64,000 nucleotides of DNA. Origin: Streptomyces sp. SPB162 (lineage in GTDB: Bacteria; Actinomycetota; Actinomycetes; Streptomycetales; Streptomycetaceae). Made by a program: the position numbers and the translations under genes. The stretch is taken from positions 372,001 through 436,000 of the forward strand of contig NZ_JAQFII010000002.1 of the NCBI RefSeq assembly GCF_029504575.1. Reading direction: 5' to 3'. A model generated the notes under the pieces. It was not told the DNA's origin. It did not search any database and worked only from the letters and a program-made list of their open reading frames with translations. Of this stretch, positions 35,199-43,937 are shown piece by piece. Each line of letters begins with the position of its first letter. Position 1 is the stretch's first letter.

Positions 35199-36875
35199 TC
35201 AGGCGAGCCCGAGGACTTCGTTCGCGGCGCGTTGGCCCTCGGTCGCGCCGCCTTCCATGTAGCCCTGGAAGTCGTAGGACGTGTGCTCGCCGGCGATGTG
35301 CACGTTGCCTTGGCGGGTCCTCTCGTAACCCGCATAGGTGTGCAGGTAGCCGATCGGCCAGTAGGAGTAGGCGCCGAGTGAGTAGGGATTCTTGTGCCAG
35401 GCGGACAGTTGGGCCTTGCCGGTCCACTGCGCTTTGGTGCCGGGAAAGAGTTTGTCGATCTGGGTCAGGTACGTCGAGGACAGGTTCGCGACGTAGGTGT
35501 CCTGCTCGGCGGTGTTGAACGGGCCGGCAGGGTTCAGGCTGCGGGCGAGGTTTCCGCCGCCGTACTGAATCAGCACGCCCTTCGTGCCAGGCTGGCCCTT
35601 GGTGGTGTCCCATGTCTGCTGGAACGGCAGATCGCTGAAGGAGTCGCCCGCCGCGGTGCCAGGCCACGGGCCGAGGCCGTCGCCGTTGACGCCCAGCCAA
35701 GTGCGCCTGTTGAACTGCATGTTGAGTTTGGTGACGGCGCCCATCCGGGCTGCTTGGAGCAGGCCGCTCATCCTCGGGTCGAAGTTCGCCTGGCTGAGGT
35801 TCATTCCTTGCAGGATCGGCAGGGGCACGGCAAGGATCGTGTGGTCCGCCGTCACGGTCTTCGTGGTGCCGCCGTTGTCGAAGGTCAGCGTCTGGGTTCC
35901 GTCGCTGCTCGCCCGGACGGCGATCAGTTTGTGCCCCATCTGCACCGAGCCGGACGGCAGTGCTGCTTTGATCGCCAGCGGCACCTGGTCGTTGCCGCCG
36001 ACGATGTGATACCGCTCGTTGGAACCACCCCAGACGTTGAAGTGCCCGGGGTTGGACTGCCATCCGAGCATGCACACGGCGGCGTAGGCGGACTGAGTGG
36101 TCGTCTCGGCTCCGTACTCGACGTTGTAGGCCACGTCGAGGAACGCGCCCAGCCTGGAGGCGTAGCCGCCCGGCACCCGAGAGTTGATCCAGTCCCGAAG
36201 CGACATGTTGTCGATCGCGGTCCCGGCGGCCGTGGTCTGGTTCCAGGTGACGGTTCCGGCGTCCTGGAAATCCCGGCGGACCGCCTGGTACATCGCTTTG
36301 AAGTCCTCGTCCGCCTGGGCGCGCGCGTAGTAGCCGTTGCCGAACCACAGCGTCTCGACGGCGCCGGCCGGTCCTGAGCCGGCGAAGTCCACGGTCGCCA
36401 GGCCGAAGCGGCGGCACAGCGACAACATCAGCTTGTGCCCGGTATCAAGCAGCTCGCCGCCTATCTCCGAGGTCTGACCGCCGCCCCAGTAGGTCTTCTG
36501 CGAGTACATCCGGCCGCCGACACGAGTGGGGTTGGCCTCGTACAGCGTTGACGCCACACCAGCGTCGGCCAGCGTCAGCGCCGCGGTCAGCCCGGAGATC
36601 CCGGCACCGACGATGACCACCCGGCCGGGGTTGGGCTTGGGCGTGGCGGTGGTCTCCGCGTAGGCCGGGCGGGACAGGCCCGCACCGCTCAGGCCGAGAC
36701 CGGCGCCCAGAACTGCGGCACGCTTGATCAGTGTGCGGCGGCTGGGCCCGGTGGGATCCGCGACCGCCTCGTCGCGGATCTCCCGGTACTCGGCCACCGG
36801 CATCCGCAGGGCGTCCGCGGCCCGCTGGTCGGCGGCCATCCGCTGCAGCGCTGCCATGGCATGGGTGCGGCTCAT
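35199..36875 (-). CDS. Tat-exported FAD-dependent amine oxidase
   Basis: This 558-residue flavoprotein is a monoamine-oxidase family member that would oxidise an amine to an aldehyde or imine with release of H2O2. A twin-arginine signal SRRTLIK (45-51), a hydrophobic core and a cleavage site near AYAET (about 73) mark export of the folded, FAD-loaded enzyme. The FAD fold begins at VVIVGAGISGL (Gly90/92/95); LYEANPTRVGGRMYS is the second FAD contact, and the C-terminal HIAGEHTSYDFQGYMEGG the third. The ATG follows AAGGAG at eight bases; a longer frame upstream is rejected. An APC permease lies 102 bases upstream on the same strand, suggesting an amine uptake/oxidation operon. The substrate (tyramine, putrescine, an amino acid) is not predictable. 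Confidence 0.87.
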   Translation of the reverse strand: MSRTHAMAALQRMAADQRAADALRMPVAEYREIRDEAVADPTGPSRRTLIKRAAVLGAGLGLSGAGLSRPAYAETTATPKPNPGRVVIVGAGISGLTAALTLADAGVASTLYEANPTRVGGRMYSQKTYWGGGQTSEIGGELLDTGHKLMLSLCRRFGLATVDFAGSGPAGAVETLWFGNGYYARAQADEDFKAMYQAVRRDFQDAGTVTWNQTTAAGTAIDNMSLRDWINSRVPGGYASRLGAFLDVAYNVEYGAETTTQSAYAAVCMLGWQSNPGHFNVWGGSNERYHIVGGNDQVPLAIKAALPSGSVQMGHKLIAVRASSDGTQTLTFDNGGTTKTVTADHTILAVPLPILQGMNLSQANFDPRMSGLLQAARMGAVTKLNMQFNRRTWLGVNGDGLGPWPGTAAGDSFSDLPFQQTWDTTKGQPGTKGVLIQYGGGNLARSLNPAGPFNTAEQDTYVANLSSTYLTQIDKLFPGTKAQWTGKAQLSAWHKNPYSLGAYSYWPIGYLHTYAGYERTRQGNVHIAGEHTSYDFQGYMEGGATEGQRAANEVLGLA

Positions 36876-36977
36876 CGCTTTTCTCCTTGCACGTAGGGGG
36901 AGATGCCGGTGAAGGGGCCCCGGGCGAGGACCGGAAAGGAGGCGCACACCACCCGGGGCAGTGAGAAGGACGGGGTG

Positions 36978-38516
36978 TCAGCGCTCGGCTGCGTCCTCCA
37001 GGATGATGCGGCCCATCTGTGCGTAGCGTTGGGGGCGAGCGTTCTTCATGTAGAGCGCGAGCGCGATACCGCCGAAGAAGAACAGCCCGACGATGTAGGG
37101 AATGCAGGTGAACAGCAGCGTGCTGGAGGCCGCGCCGGCCGCGGTGTCCATGTTGTAGACCAGTAGCCCGACGACGCCGGCCATGGCCACGCCGCCCACG
37201 AGTGGTGCGGTGAGGGTACGGAACCAGTGCGCGGTCTCGGGGTGCTTCTTCTGCTGGTGGAAATAGCCGATGACGGCGAACGAGCAGAGCGTCTGCACGA
37301 TGAGGATGGCCATGGTGCCCAGCAGTGCGAGCAGACCGTACATGTGCACGTACGGATCCATGCCGCCGACCAGGAACGCGATCACGATGGCCAGGGCGAT
37401 GCAGGACTGGACGATCGAGGCGATGTGCGGCGATCCGTGCTTGTGGTGCGTTCTGCCGAGCCCGGGGTGGATGAAGCCTTCGCGGCCGATCGCGTAGAGG
37501 TAGCGCGACGCGCACTGATGGAAGGCCATCGCGCAGGCGAAGGAGCCGGTGACCACCAGCCATTGGAAGACCCGGACGGCCCACGAGCCGAAGTGCTCGC
37601 CCAGCGGGTTGAAGAACAGCGCCATGCCATCGTTGGCGGCGAGCTTGACTGCCCCGGCCCTGCCGGCCGCGGAGATCATCATCCAGGAGACGAAGACGTA
37701 GAAGAGGCCGACCCCGACGACGGAGATCAGCGTGGCCCGGGGGACGACCTTCTTCGGGTTGCGCGACTCCTCGCCGTACATGGCGGTGGATTCGAAGCCG
37801 ACCCAGGACCAGAAGGCGAAGAACAGGCCGAGACCGGCGGCTCCGGCGCCTGCACCGTTGACGCCCTTGAAGGCGTTGAGGGGGTTGACCGCTTCGGTGA
37901 GCAGGCCGTCCGGGCCGCCGCCGGTGAACAGGACCGCGAGGGATCCCGCGGCCAGGACCGTGATCTCCAGGACCAGCGCGACGCCCAGGACCTTGGCGGT
38001 CAGATGGATGTCGAAGTACCCCATGACGGCGATGATCAGTAGGCCGAGGAGTGCGTACCAGCCCCAGGCCAGATTGAGGCCGAGTTGGTCGGTGGCGAGG
38101 TTCTGCAATGAGTAGGCGAAAAATCCGATGATGGACGCCTCGAAGACGACGTATGCGAGGACCGCGAGCAGGCCGGAAGCCATACCGGCGACGCGGCCCA
38201 GACCATGGGAGATGAATCCGTAGAACGCGCCGGCGGCGGTGATGTGTTTGGCCATGGCCACATAGCCGACGGAGAAGATGGTCAGCACAATGGTCGCGAA
38301 GATGTAAGCCGCGGAGCCGCCGAGTCCGTTGCCCGAGCCCACGATGATCGGAAGGTTGCCGGTCATAGCGGTGATAGGGGCGGCGGTGGCCACCGCCATG
38401 AACACGACGCCCATCAGTCCGACGGAGTTCGCTCTCAGACGGTTGACCGGCTCTGCGGGTACCGGCCCACTTTCATCGACCGAAACGCCGCCGATAGGCT
38501 GCTGTTGGGTAGACAT
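36978..38516 (-). CDS. APC family amino acid permease
   Basis: This 512-residue membrane protein has twelve predicted helices and the APC signature VNRLRANSVGLMGVVFMAVATAAPITAM in the first helix region. Further blocks are GAFYGFISHGLGRVAGM and GFESTAMYGEESRNPKKVVPRATL. The closest subgroup appears to be that of ethanolamine/putrescine-like and aromatic amine permeases, which would suit the amine oxidase downstream; this is inference from the pairing. The ATG starts MSTQQQPIGG after GAGTGGGATG context. Its C-terminus carries short basic stretches. The next gene on its 5' side is a transposase relic. Confidence 0.87.
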   Translation of the reverse strand: MSTQQQPIGGVSVDESGPVPAEPVNRLRANSVGLMGVVFMAVATAAPITAMTGNLPIIVGSGNGLGGSAAYIFATIVLTIFSVGYVAMAKHITAAGAFYGFISHGLGRVAGMASGLLAVLAYVVFEASIIGFFAYSLQNLATDQLGLNLAWGWYALLGLLIIAVMGYFDIHLTAKVLGVALVLEITVLAAGSLAVLFTGGGPDGLLTEAVNPLNAFKGVNGAGAGAAGLGLFFAFWSWVGFESTAMYGEESRNPKKVVPRATLISVVGVGLFYVFVSWMMISAAGRAGAVKLAANDGMALFFNPLGEHFGSWAVRVFQWLVVTGSFACAMAFHQCASRYLYAIGREGFIHPGLGRTHHKHGSPHIASIVQSCIALAIVIAFLVGGMDPYVHMYGLLALLGTMAILIVQTLCSFAVIGYFHQQKKHPETAHWFRTLTAPLVGGVAMAGVVGLLVYNMDTAAGAASSTLLFTCIPYIVGLFFFGGIALALYMKNARPQRYAQMGRIILEDAAER

Positions 38517-38758
38517 CCCACTCCCTGAGGTGCGTTGACCGCATCAGCGGCACAACACATGTCCCGGATGCCTGTCCCCGGCTCCTGGATGAACAGGGAG
38601 CGATCCGATGGACCGTCAGCTTGGGGCCGCAGCGACTCACCAACAACCGTCAATGAGTCACGAGAACAGCCCAGGGACCGACAGTGTGTCCGTTGCCACG
38701 ACGCGCCACGCACACCGCTACCAACACCGCAGCCCCGGGACACCGTGGATGCCGCACC

Positions 38759-39130
38759 GGCGTGCAAGGGGTCCGGTTCCCGCCGGAGGTGATCGCGTAC
38801 GCGGTCCGGCTCTACCACCGATTCCCACTCAGCTTCCGCGACGTGGACGAGCTCCTCTTCGAACGCGGCATCCGGGTGTCCCACGGGACAGCCCTTAGGG
38901 TGTGACCGGTTCGGACCCGACTACGCCGGCCGGCTCCGTCGCCGGCAGCCGCGTCCCGAGGACCGGTGGCATCTGGACGAGGTGTTCCTCAAGGTCAACG
39001 GCCGGATGCGGTACCCGTGGCGGGCGGTCGACCAGGACGGCAACGTCCTCGCCATTCTGGTGACCGACAAGCGCGACATGGACGCAGCCAGGCGATTCCT
39101 CCGCCGGCTCCTCAAGACCACCGAGACAGT
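38759..39130 (+). pseudogene. IS6-type transposase relic
   Basis: Two consecutive frames give parts of an IS6-family DDE transposase: GVRFPPEVIAYAVRLYHRFP and LSFRDVDELLFERGIRVSHG, then, one frame over, CDRFGPDYAGRLRRRQPRPE, DRWHLDEVFLKVNGRMRYPW and RAVDQDGNVLAILVTDKRDM. The first DDE Asp (HLDEVF) and the second (VDQDG region) are readable. A small deletion near 38905 breaks the frame, and the C-terminal third with the last catalytic Glu is gone after KTTETVP, where the PIG-L gene begins. No terminal inverted repeats were found. It is inactive. Confidence 0.8.
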
Positions 39131-39157
39131 GCCTCACGGGTGTTGCGAATTCCCGCC

Positions 39158-39892
39158 TCAACGCGTGGCCACGACGTGGAAGGCCTCTGCCAAGTGGCCA
39201 TCGGCCCAGCCGGCGTCCACAGCTTGCCGCACCAACCGGGTACGTATGATCGATTCCAGATCATGGATATGAGCCGTCTGAGATGTGTGGGCGTACAGCG
39301 CATGCATCTTCGTGGTCAGTTGTTCATTGATGTCGACCCAGTGGTTGGGATGCGGAGCTCCCATCATCCATATCTCGTCAACGGTCCAGGCTTCGAGGGA
39401 TTCGTCGTGAAGCAGCTCGAGGTGCGCGAAGGGATTACGCGCGTCCGGGTATACCGCGCGTAGGGTAGCCTCGCCCGCCATGCGGTGATCCGGGTGAAAA
39501 TCGGGTAGGTACGGCCAGTTGATCTCGGGGCTGTGCATCACGACGCGTTGAGGGCGTACACGACGGATGACGCGGCTTATGTCGAGTCGCAGGCCAGGGG
39601 TTACTTCGAGAGCGCCATCCGTGTAGCCCAGAAAGTCCACTGTTTTGACGCCGGTGACACCGGCAGCCCGGTACTGCTCCTGACGACGCAGGGCTGGAAT
39701 GTCGGCGCGGTCGACGGCGGGGTCGAATCCGCCCGCGTCACCGTCGGAGAGGACGCAGTAGGTGACTTCGATACCGCTCGCGGTCCACTGGGCGACGGTA
39801 CCGGAGGCGAGGAAGTCGACGTCGTCCGGGTGGGCGGTGACGACGAGGGCGCGTTCGATCTGATCGTCGGGGAGTACCTGCGGAAGATCCAT
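39158..39892 (-). CDS. PIG-L family (GlcNAc-PI deacetylase-like) hydrolase
   Basis: This 244-residue zinc hydrolase has the family motif VVTAHPDDVDFLASG (metal ligands His, Asp and Asp) and the second site PDFHPDHRMAGEATL. The short form with GDAGGFDP after the first motif is typical of the LmbE/BshB/MshB-like deacetylases that remove N-acetyl groups from sugars or sugar thiols. The ATG follows GGAG at eight bases. It is divergent from the PLP-enzyme gene that opens the carrier-protein operon, with 139 bases between them that should hold both promoters. Its place suggests a link with that operon, but a substrate cannot be assigned. Confidence 0.85.
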   Translation of the reverse strand: MDLPQVLPDDQIERALVVTAHPDDVDFLASGTVAQWTASGIEVTYCVLSDGDAGGFDPAVDRADIPALRRQEQYRAAGVTGVKTVDFLGYTDGALEVTPGLRLDISRVIRRVRPQRVVMHSPEINWPYLPDFHPDHRMAGEATLRAVYPDARNPFAHLELLHDESLEAWTVDEIWMMGAPHPNHWVDINEQLTTKMHALYAHTSQTAHIHDLESIIRTRLVRQAVDAGWADGHLAEAFHVVATR

Positions 39893-40031
39893 GACCGTTC
39901 TCCCTGCTGTTCGACTACAGAGGATGGCGTGACCGATCGGGCACTGCGTCACCCCTCACATGACCTGGCCTTTCATCGGGCGGCGGGGTAACCGATTGTC
40001 TCCCTATCGAAACACTCCGGCTTTCTACACC

Positions 40032-41261
40032 ATGGAACCCATGGTGGGCATCGACGCATCCAAGCAGGCTTCCGGGTTCGGGACAGGTTTACTCCATCCT
40101 CAGACGCGTGCCATCCACGTCTCGGCCCCGCCGCTGAGACGATGTCGGCCGCTGAGCGTTCCGCTCTATCAGAGTTCGACGTTCGCCTTCGATCACCCCG
40201 ACGATCTGGCAGAGGCGATGAACGGTCCGGACGGCGCATTCGTCTACAGCCGACGCGGGAATCCGACTGTGCGGGCGCTCGAAGAGACGGTGGCCGAACT
40301 CGAGGGTGGAGAGGCCGCACTGGCCACGGCCTCGGGTATGGGCGCGATCAGTGCCGTGCTGCTCTCAGCGCTGCAGACCGGCGACCATGTCATCGCCCAG
40401 CGCTGCCTGTACGGCGGCACGTACTCGCTGCTGACCGATCTGAGCGAGCGGTTCGGCATCGAGGTGAGCTTCGTGTCGGGGCGGGACGCGGACGAGGTTC
40501 GCGAGTTGGTGCGCCCGACTACGCGGCTGCTCTATCTGGAGACCATCGCCAACCCGACGACCCGGATCCCCGACCTGCCCGGAGTTCTCGCCGTCGGAAG
40601 GAAGGCCGGCCTCCTCAGCGTCGTGGACAACTCCTTCGCCTCACCGCTGCTGTGTCGCCCGCTGGAATTCGGGGCGGATGTCGTGGTCCACTCCAGCACC
40701 AAATACCTCGGCGGCCACTCGGATGTCACCGGTGGCATCGCCGTCTTCGCGTCCCGAGGGCTCTATGAGGCCTGCTGGAAGCATGCGGTCGAGCTGGGTT
40801 CCACCGCTGACCCGTTCGCGGCCTGGCTGACCATCCGCGGCATGCAGACCCTCGGCATGCGCATGGACCGTCATTGCGCCAACGCCTCGTCCTTGGCCGA
40901 CCGCCTCGCCGAGCATCCGGCCGTGGCCGCGGTGCATTGGCCAGGCCGCGACGACCATCCGGATCATCTTCTCGCCAAGCAGGTTCTGGACGGCTTCGGC
41001 GGGGTGCTGGCCTTCGACTTGGTCGGGGGACGTCCGGCGGGCCGGACCTTCCTCGCAGGTGTGCGCCTGGCGCGGCTGGCACCGTCGTTGGGAGGCGTGG
41101 AAACCCTGGTGCTGCATCCGGCCAGCATTTCCCATCGCGAACTGGACGCCAAGGAGTTGGCGGCCGCTGGTATCGGTGAGGGCACCGTACGGGTCTCCGT
41201 CGGGCTTGAGCACTTCGACGATCTGTGGGGTGACTTCGCACAGGCACTGTCCAGTCTGTGA
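40032..41261 (+). CDS. Cystathionine gamma-lyase/synthase-like PLP enzyme
   Basis: This 409-residue protein belongs to the Cys/Met-metabolism PLP family (fold type I). PLP contacts and catalysis are visible: YSRRGNPTVRALEETVAELE, the stacking Tyr in RCLYGGTYSLL, VVDNSFASPLL, and Lys224 in VVHSSTKYLGGHSD. It could be a methionine gamma-lyase, cystathionine lyase or a synthase that joins a thiol to an activated homoserine. An N-terminal extension of about 25 residues precedes the usual start. It heads a run of ten co-directional genes, and the MaoC gene overlaps its stop by four bases (GTGA), so a role in making or trimming the sulfur-containing precursor of the pathway is plausible. A fragment of a relative is found at 25.7 kb. 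Confidence 0.88.
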   Translation: MEPMVGIDASKQASGFGTGLLHPQTRAIHVSAPPLRRCRPLSVPLYQSSTFAFDHPDDLAEAMNGPDGAFVYSRRGNPTVRALEETVAELEGGEAALATASGMGAISAVLLSALQTGDHVIAQRCLYGGTYSLLTDLSERFGIEVSFVSGRDADEVRELVRPTTRLLYLETIANPTTRIPDLPGVLAVGRKAGLLSVVDNSFASPLLCRPLEFGADVVVHSSTKYLGGHSDVTGGIAVFASRGLYEACWKHAVELGSTADPFAAWLTIRGMQTLGMRMDRHCANASSLADRLAEHPAVAAVHWPGRDDHPDHLLAKQVLDGFGGVLAFDLVGGRPAGRTFLAGVRLARLAPSLGGVETLVLHPASISHRELDAKELAAAGIGEGTVRVSVGLEHFDDLWGDFAQALSSL

Positions 41262-41746
41262 CTCCGAACCGCCATCCCTGGAGGCTCACCTTGCGCTACT
41301 TCGAAGACTTCGCCGCCGGCGATGTTCACGACCTCGGGTCCGTGACCGTCACCGCCGAAGAGATCATCGAGTTCGGCGAACGGTACGATCCGCAACCCTT
41401 CCACACCGACCCCGCCGCGGCTGCGGATTCGGCCTTCGGGGGGCTGGTGGCCAGTGGGTGGCTGACCGCGTCGCTGTTCATGCGGGCCTATGTCGATGGT
41501 CTCCTTCGCGACAGCGCCTGCGCAGGATCGCCGGGGGTGGACGAGATCCGCTACCGCCGTCCGGTATGCCCCGGCGACACCCTCGGCGCACGGTTGACCG
41601 TGCTGCGCACCGGGCCAGTCCTGGGTCACAAAGATCGCGGCTTGGTGCAGCCCCGCTGCGAACTGCTGGACGACGCCGGGCAACAGGTATTCAGCATGAC
41701 GCTGCACAGTCTCTTCCTGCGACGCCCGGCAGCGACGGGTTCCTGA
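41258..41746 (+). CDS. MaoC-type hot-dog dehydratase
   Basis: This 162-residue single hot-dog protein carries the R-specific enoyl hydratase motif YDPQPFHTDPAAAA (catalytic Asp and His) and the FGGLVASGWLTASLFMR helix. Such enzymes hydrate or dehydrate enoyl-CoA or acyl-carrier-protein thioesters. Its start GTG overlaps the upstream stop; a TTG twelve codons later is another candidate. It is in the operon with a dedicated carrier protein, so an ACP-bound substrate is reasonable. The length is normal for single-domain MaoC proteins, which dimerise. Confidence 0.85.
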   Translation: MTPNRHPWRLTLRYFEDFAAGDVHDLGSVTVTAEEIIEFGERYDPQPFHTDPAAAADSAFGGLVASGWLTASLFMRAYVDGLLRDSACAGSPGVDEIRYRRPVCPGDTLGARLTVLRTGPVLGHKDRGLVQPRCELLDDAGQQVFSMTLHSLFLRRPAATGS

Positions 41747-41777
41747 GAACCCACCCCCATCGAGAGGATCACAGACC

Positions 41778-42602
41778 GTGGAAGCCGTTTCCTGTACAGC
41801 CCAGTGGACCGCCGCGGCTCGCGCGTTGGAAAGCGAACGTGACGACCGGCTCTTCGACGACCCGTTCGCACGCACGCTTGCCGGCGACACCGGCTTCGCC
41901 CTACTCAAGCGCTACACCGGCGCCGGAACGGTGCCCTTCCTGGCGTTGCGGACGAAGTACCTGGACGACCAGGCACTGGCGGCGGTCGAGCACAGTGGAG
42001 CACGGCAGGTGGTATTCGTGGCTGCGGGAATGGACACCCGTGCGTGGCGGCTGCCCTGGCCCCAGGACACGGTAATCTACGAACTCGACCGTCCGGCACT
42101 GCTGGAGGCCAAGAACGCGCAGCTCGTCGATGTCCCGCTGGTGGCGGGTCGCCGACGGCACGCGGTGGCGGTCGACCTGGCCGGTGACTGGGCCGAATCC
42201 CTGACAGAGGCGGGCTTTCGACCCGCGGAGCCGACCGTCTGGGTGATGGAAGGTCTGCTGTTCTTCCTCCCGGAGGCCGCCGTGCGCCAGGTGCTGGCGA
42301 CTTTGCTGCGGCTTTCCGCGCCCGGCAGCGTTCTGGCGGGCGACATGGCCAGTCGGGCTTCACTCACCAATCCGATGGCGCGCGGCTTCCTTACCGCTCT
42401 GCGGGAGGACGGTGCCGCCTGGCAGTTCGGCCATGACGAGCCGGAGGAGTTCTTGCGGTCCTGTGGATGGCACACCACGAAGACCCTGCAGCCGGGTGAG
42501 GAAGGTGCCTCCTACGGCCGGTGGCCCTATCCGGTGATCGCCCGAAAGATCCGCGACATTCCCCGCTCCTTCTTCTTCACCGCGGTGCCCTCCACAGACT
42601 GA
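41778..42602 (+). CDS. SAM-dependent methyltransferase (LCMT/TIGR00027 type)
   Basis: This 274-residue enzyme is a class I methyltransferase of the leucine-carboxyl-methyltransferase-like group found in many actinobacterial natural-product clusters. It shows RTKYLDDQALAAV, the SAM-site block QVVFVAAGMDTRAWRLPWPQ, the acidic YELDRPALLEAK and WVMEGLLFFLPEAAV. Members methylate carboxylates or hydroxyls. The start is GTG after AGAGGATCAC. It lies 31 bases downstream of the MaoC gene in the same operon. A 217-base gap with a small inverted repeat separates it from the next methyltransferase, so transcription may start again there. Confidence 0.87.
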   Translation: MEAVSCTAQWTAAARALESERDDRLFDDPFARTLAGDTGFALLKRYTGAGTVPFLALRTKYLDDQALAAVEHSGARQVVFVAAGMDTRAWRLPWPQDTVIYELDRPALLEAKNAQLVDVPLVAGRRRHAVAVDLAGDWAESLTEAGFRPAEPTVWVMEGLLFFLPEAAVRQVLATLLRLSAPGSVLAGDMASRASLTNPMARGFLTALREDGAAWQFGHDEPEEFLRSCGWHTTKTLQPGEEGASYGRWPYPVIARKIRDIPRSFFFTAVPSTD

Positions 42603-42721
42603 CGTCCAGGTCCCGGGACAACGTCAAGCGGTGGACGGTGACCGAGTGGCTACCCCGGTCGGCGTAGCCGGACGGACGAGCGGGATGACCACCTCGACCG
42701 CACCTAGCCGACTCAATACCC

Positions 42722-42736
42722 TACCGAGGTACGGTA
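42722..42736. promoter_or_regulatory. TACCG-N5-CGGTA inverted repeat
   Basis: A five-base inverted repeat with a five-base spacer lies about 84 bases before the second methyltransferase, in a locally AT-richer stretch within the only sizeable gap of the operon. It may be a TetR- or other regulator-binding site. The arms are short, so chance is possible. Confidence 0.3.
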
Positions 42737-42819
42737 ATTCTGCCGTTAGGGCCTCCGAAAGACGGCCGGCAGGCGCCATCGCCGACTTGCCATTCCCCAC
42801 CGGAATCGAGACGAGGACT

Positions 42820-43875
42820 GTGAACACCCATCCCGCGCAGGAATTTCAGCAAAGTCTCGTGAATGACGCGGCCGCCGCGGTGCGCGGTCTGACAGTCTCT
42901 CTCGGAGATCGTCTCGGCCTGTATCGGGCGATGGCCGATTCGCAACCGATCACGGCGGCCGAATTGGCCACCCGAACCGGCATTCAGGCCATGTACGCCC
43001 GCGAATGGCTGCACGCCCAGGTCAGCGGCGGGTATCTGCGGACCGACGGGGCCCGGGAGCTGTACTGGCTGCCGGCCGAGCATGTCCCCGCCCTGGCCGA
43101 CCGCGACAGCGATCTCCACGCGGCGCCGTTCTTCTCCGCCCTGGCCGCCCTGTACAGCAGTGAGGACTCACTGGTGGAGGCCTACCGCGACGGCGGAGGT
43201 GTGGGGTGGGACGAGCACAACGGGGCGCTGGACGACGCACTGGCCCGGTACTTCCTGCCCGGATACCGTGCTCACCTCGTTCAACGATGGATTCCCGCGC
43301 TGGAAGCCGCTGCGGACCGGCTCAAGGAAGGTGGCCGGGTCGCGGACGTGGGATGCGGGGTCGGATACTCCACGTTTCTCATGGCCGAAGCCTTTCCGTC
43401 CGCGCAGGTGCGGGGCTTCGACTACTACGCGGTGGCCATTGAGCAGGCACAGGACCTGGCGGCGCAACGCGGCCTGCCTGGAGACCGCGTGGACTTCTCG
43501 ACTGCCGGGGCGGACGCGTTCGGGGGCGGCCCGTACGACCTGGTGACCACGTTCAACTGCGTGCACGACATCGGCGATCCCGAGGCTGTGGCACGTCACA
43601 TCCGTACGCAGCTGTCCACCGACGGCACCTGGATGATCGTTGAGCCGAACGCCGACCCTGACCCGTTGCGCAACACGCACCCGGCGGGTCGGCTGTTCAT
43701 GGCTCTGTCCGCGGTGATGTGCCTGCCTGCCGCCGCCGCCCAGAAGGGACCCCGCGCCCTGGGCAACCACGCGGGCGAGGACACCTTGCGCGAGATCGCC
43801 CGCGGTGCCGGGTTCACACGATGGCGGAAGGCCGACGCCACGCCGGTCAGCGCGGTGTACGAGGCGCGTCCCTGA
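42820..43875 (+). CDS. SAM-dependent methyltransferase with N-terminal dimerisation domain
   Basis: This 351-residue class I methyltransferase has a winged-helix-like N-terminal part (AAELATRTGIQAMYAREWLH, a substrate/dimer domain) and a Rossmann SAM-binding core with motif I VADVGCGVGYSTFLMAE, FDYYAVAIEQA, and FNCVHDIGDPEAVARH. It is longer than simple methyltransferases and resembles the O-methyltransferase-like or type 12 families. The GTG after AGGACT is chosen; the longer frame is non-coding upstream. It is co-directional with the AurF-like gene, 62 bases apart. The target could be a hydroxyl, N-hydroxyl or amine of the pathway product. Confidence 0.85.
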   Translation: MNTHPAQEFQQSLVNDAAAAVRGLTVSLGDRLGLYRAMADSQPITAAELATRTGIQAMYAREWLHAQVSGGYLRTDGARELYWLPAEHVPALADRDSDLHAAPFFSALAALYSSEDSLVEAYRDGGGVGWDEHNGALDDALARYFLPGYRAHLVQRWIPALEAAADRLKEGGRVADVGCGVGYSTFLMAEAFPSAQVRGFDYYAVAIEQAQDLAAQRGLPGDRVDFSTAGADAFGGGPYDLVTTFNCVHDIGDPEAVARHIRTQLSTDGTWMIVEPNADPDPLRNTHPAGRLFMALSAVMCLPAAAAQKGPRALGNHAGEDTLREIARGAGFTRWRKADATPVSAVYEARP

Positions 43876-43937
43876 CCGTCACGCCGGCGCGTCCGTGCCG
43901 CCTCCCATCCGCCCCGCCCTCGCTCTTCGGAGGATCC

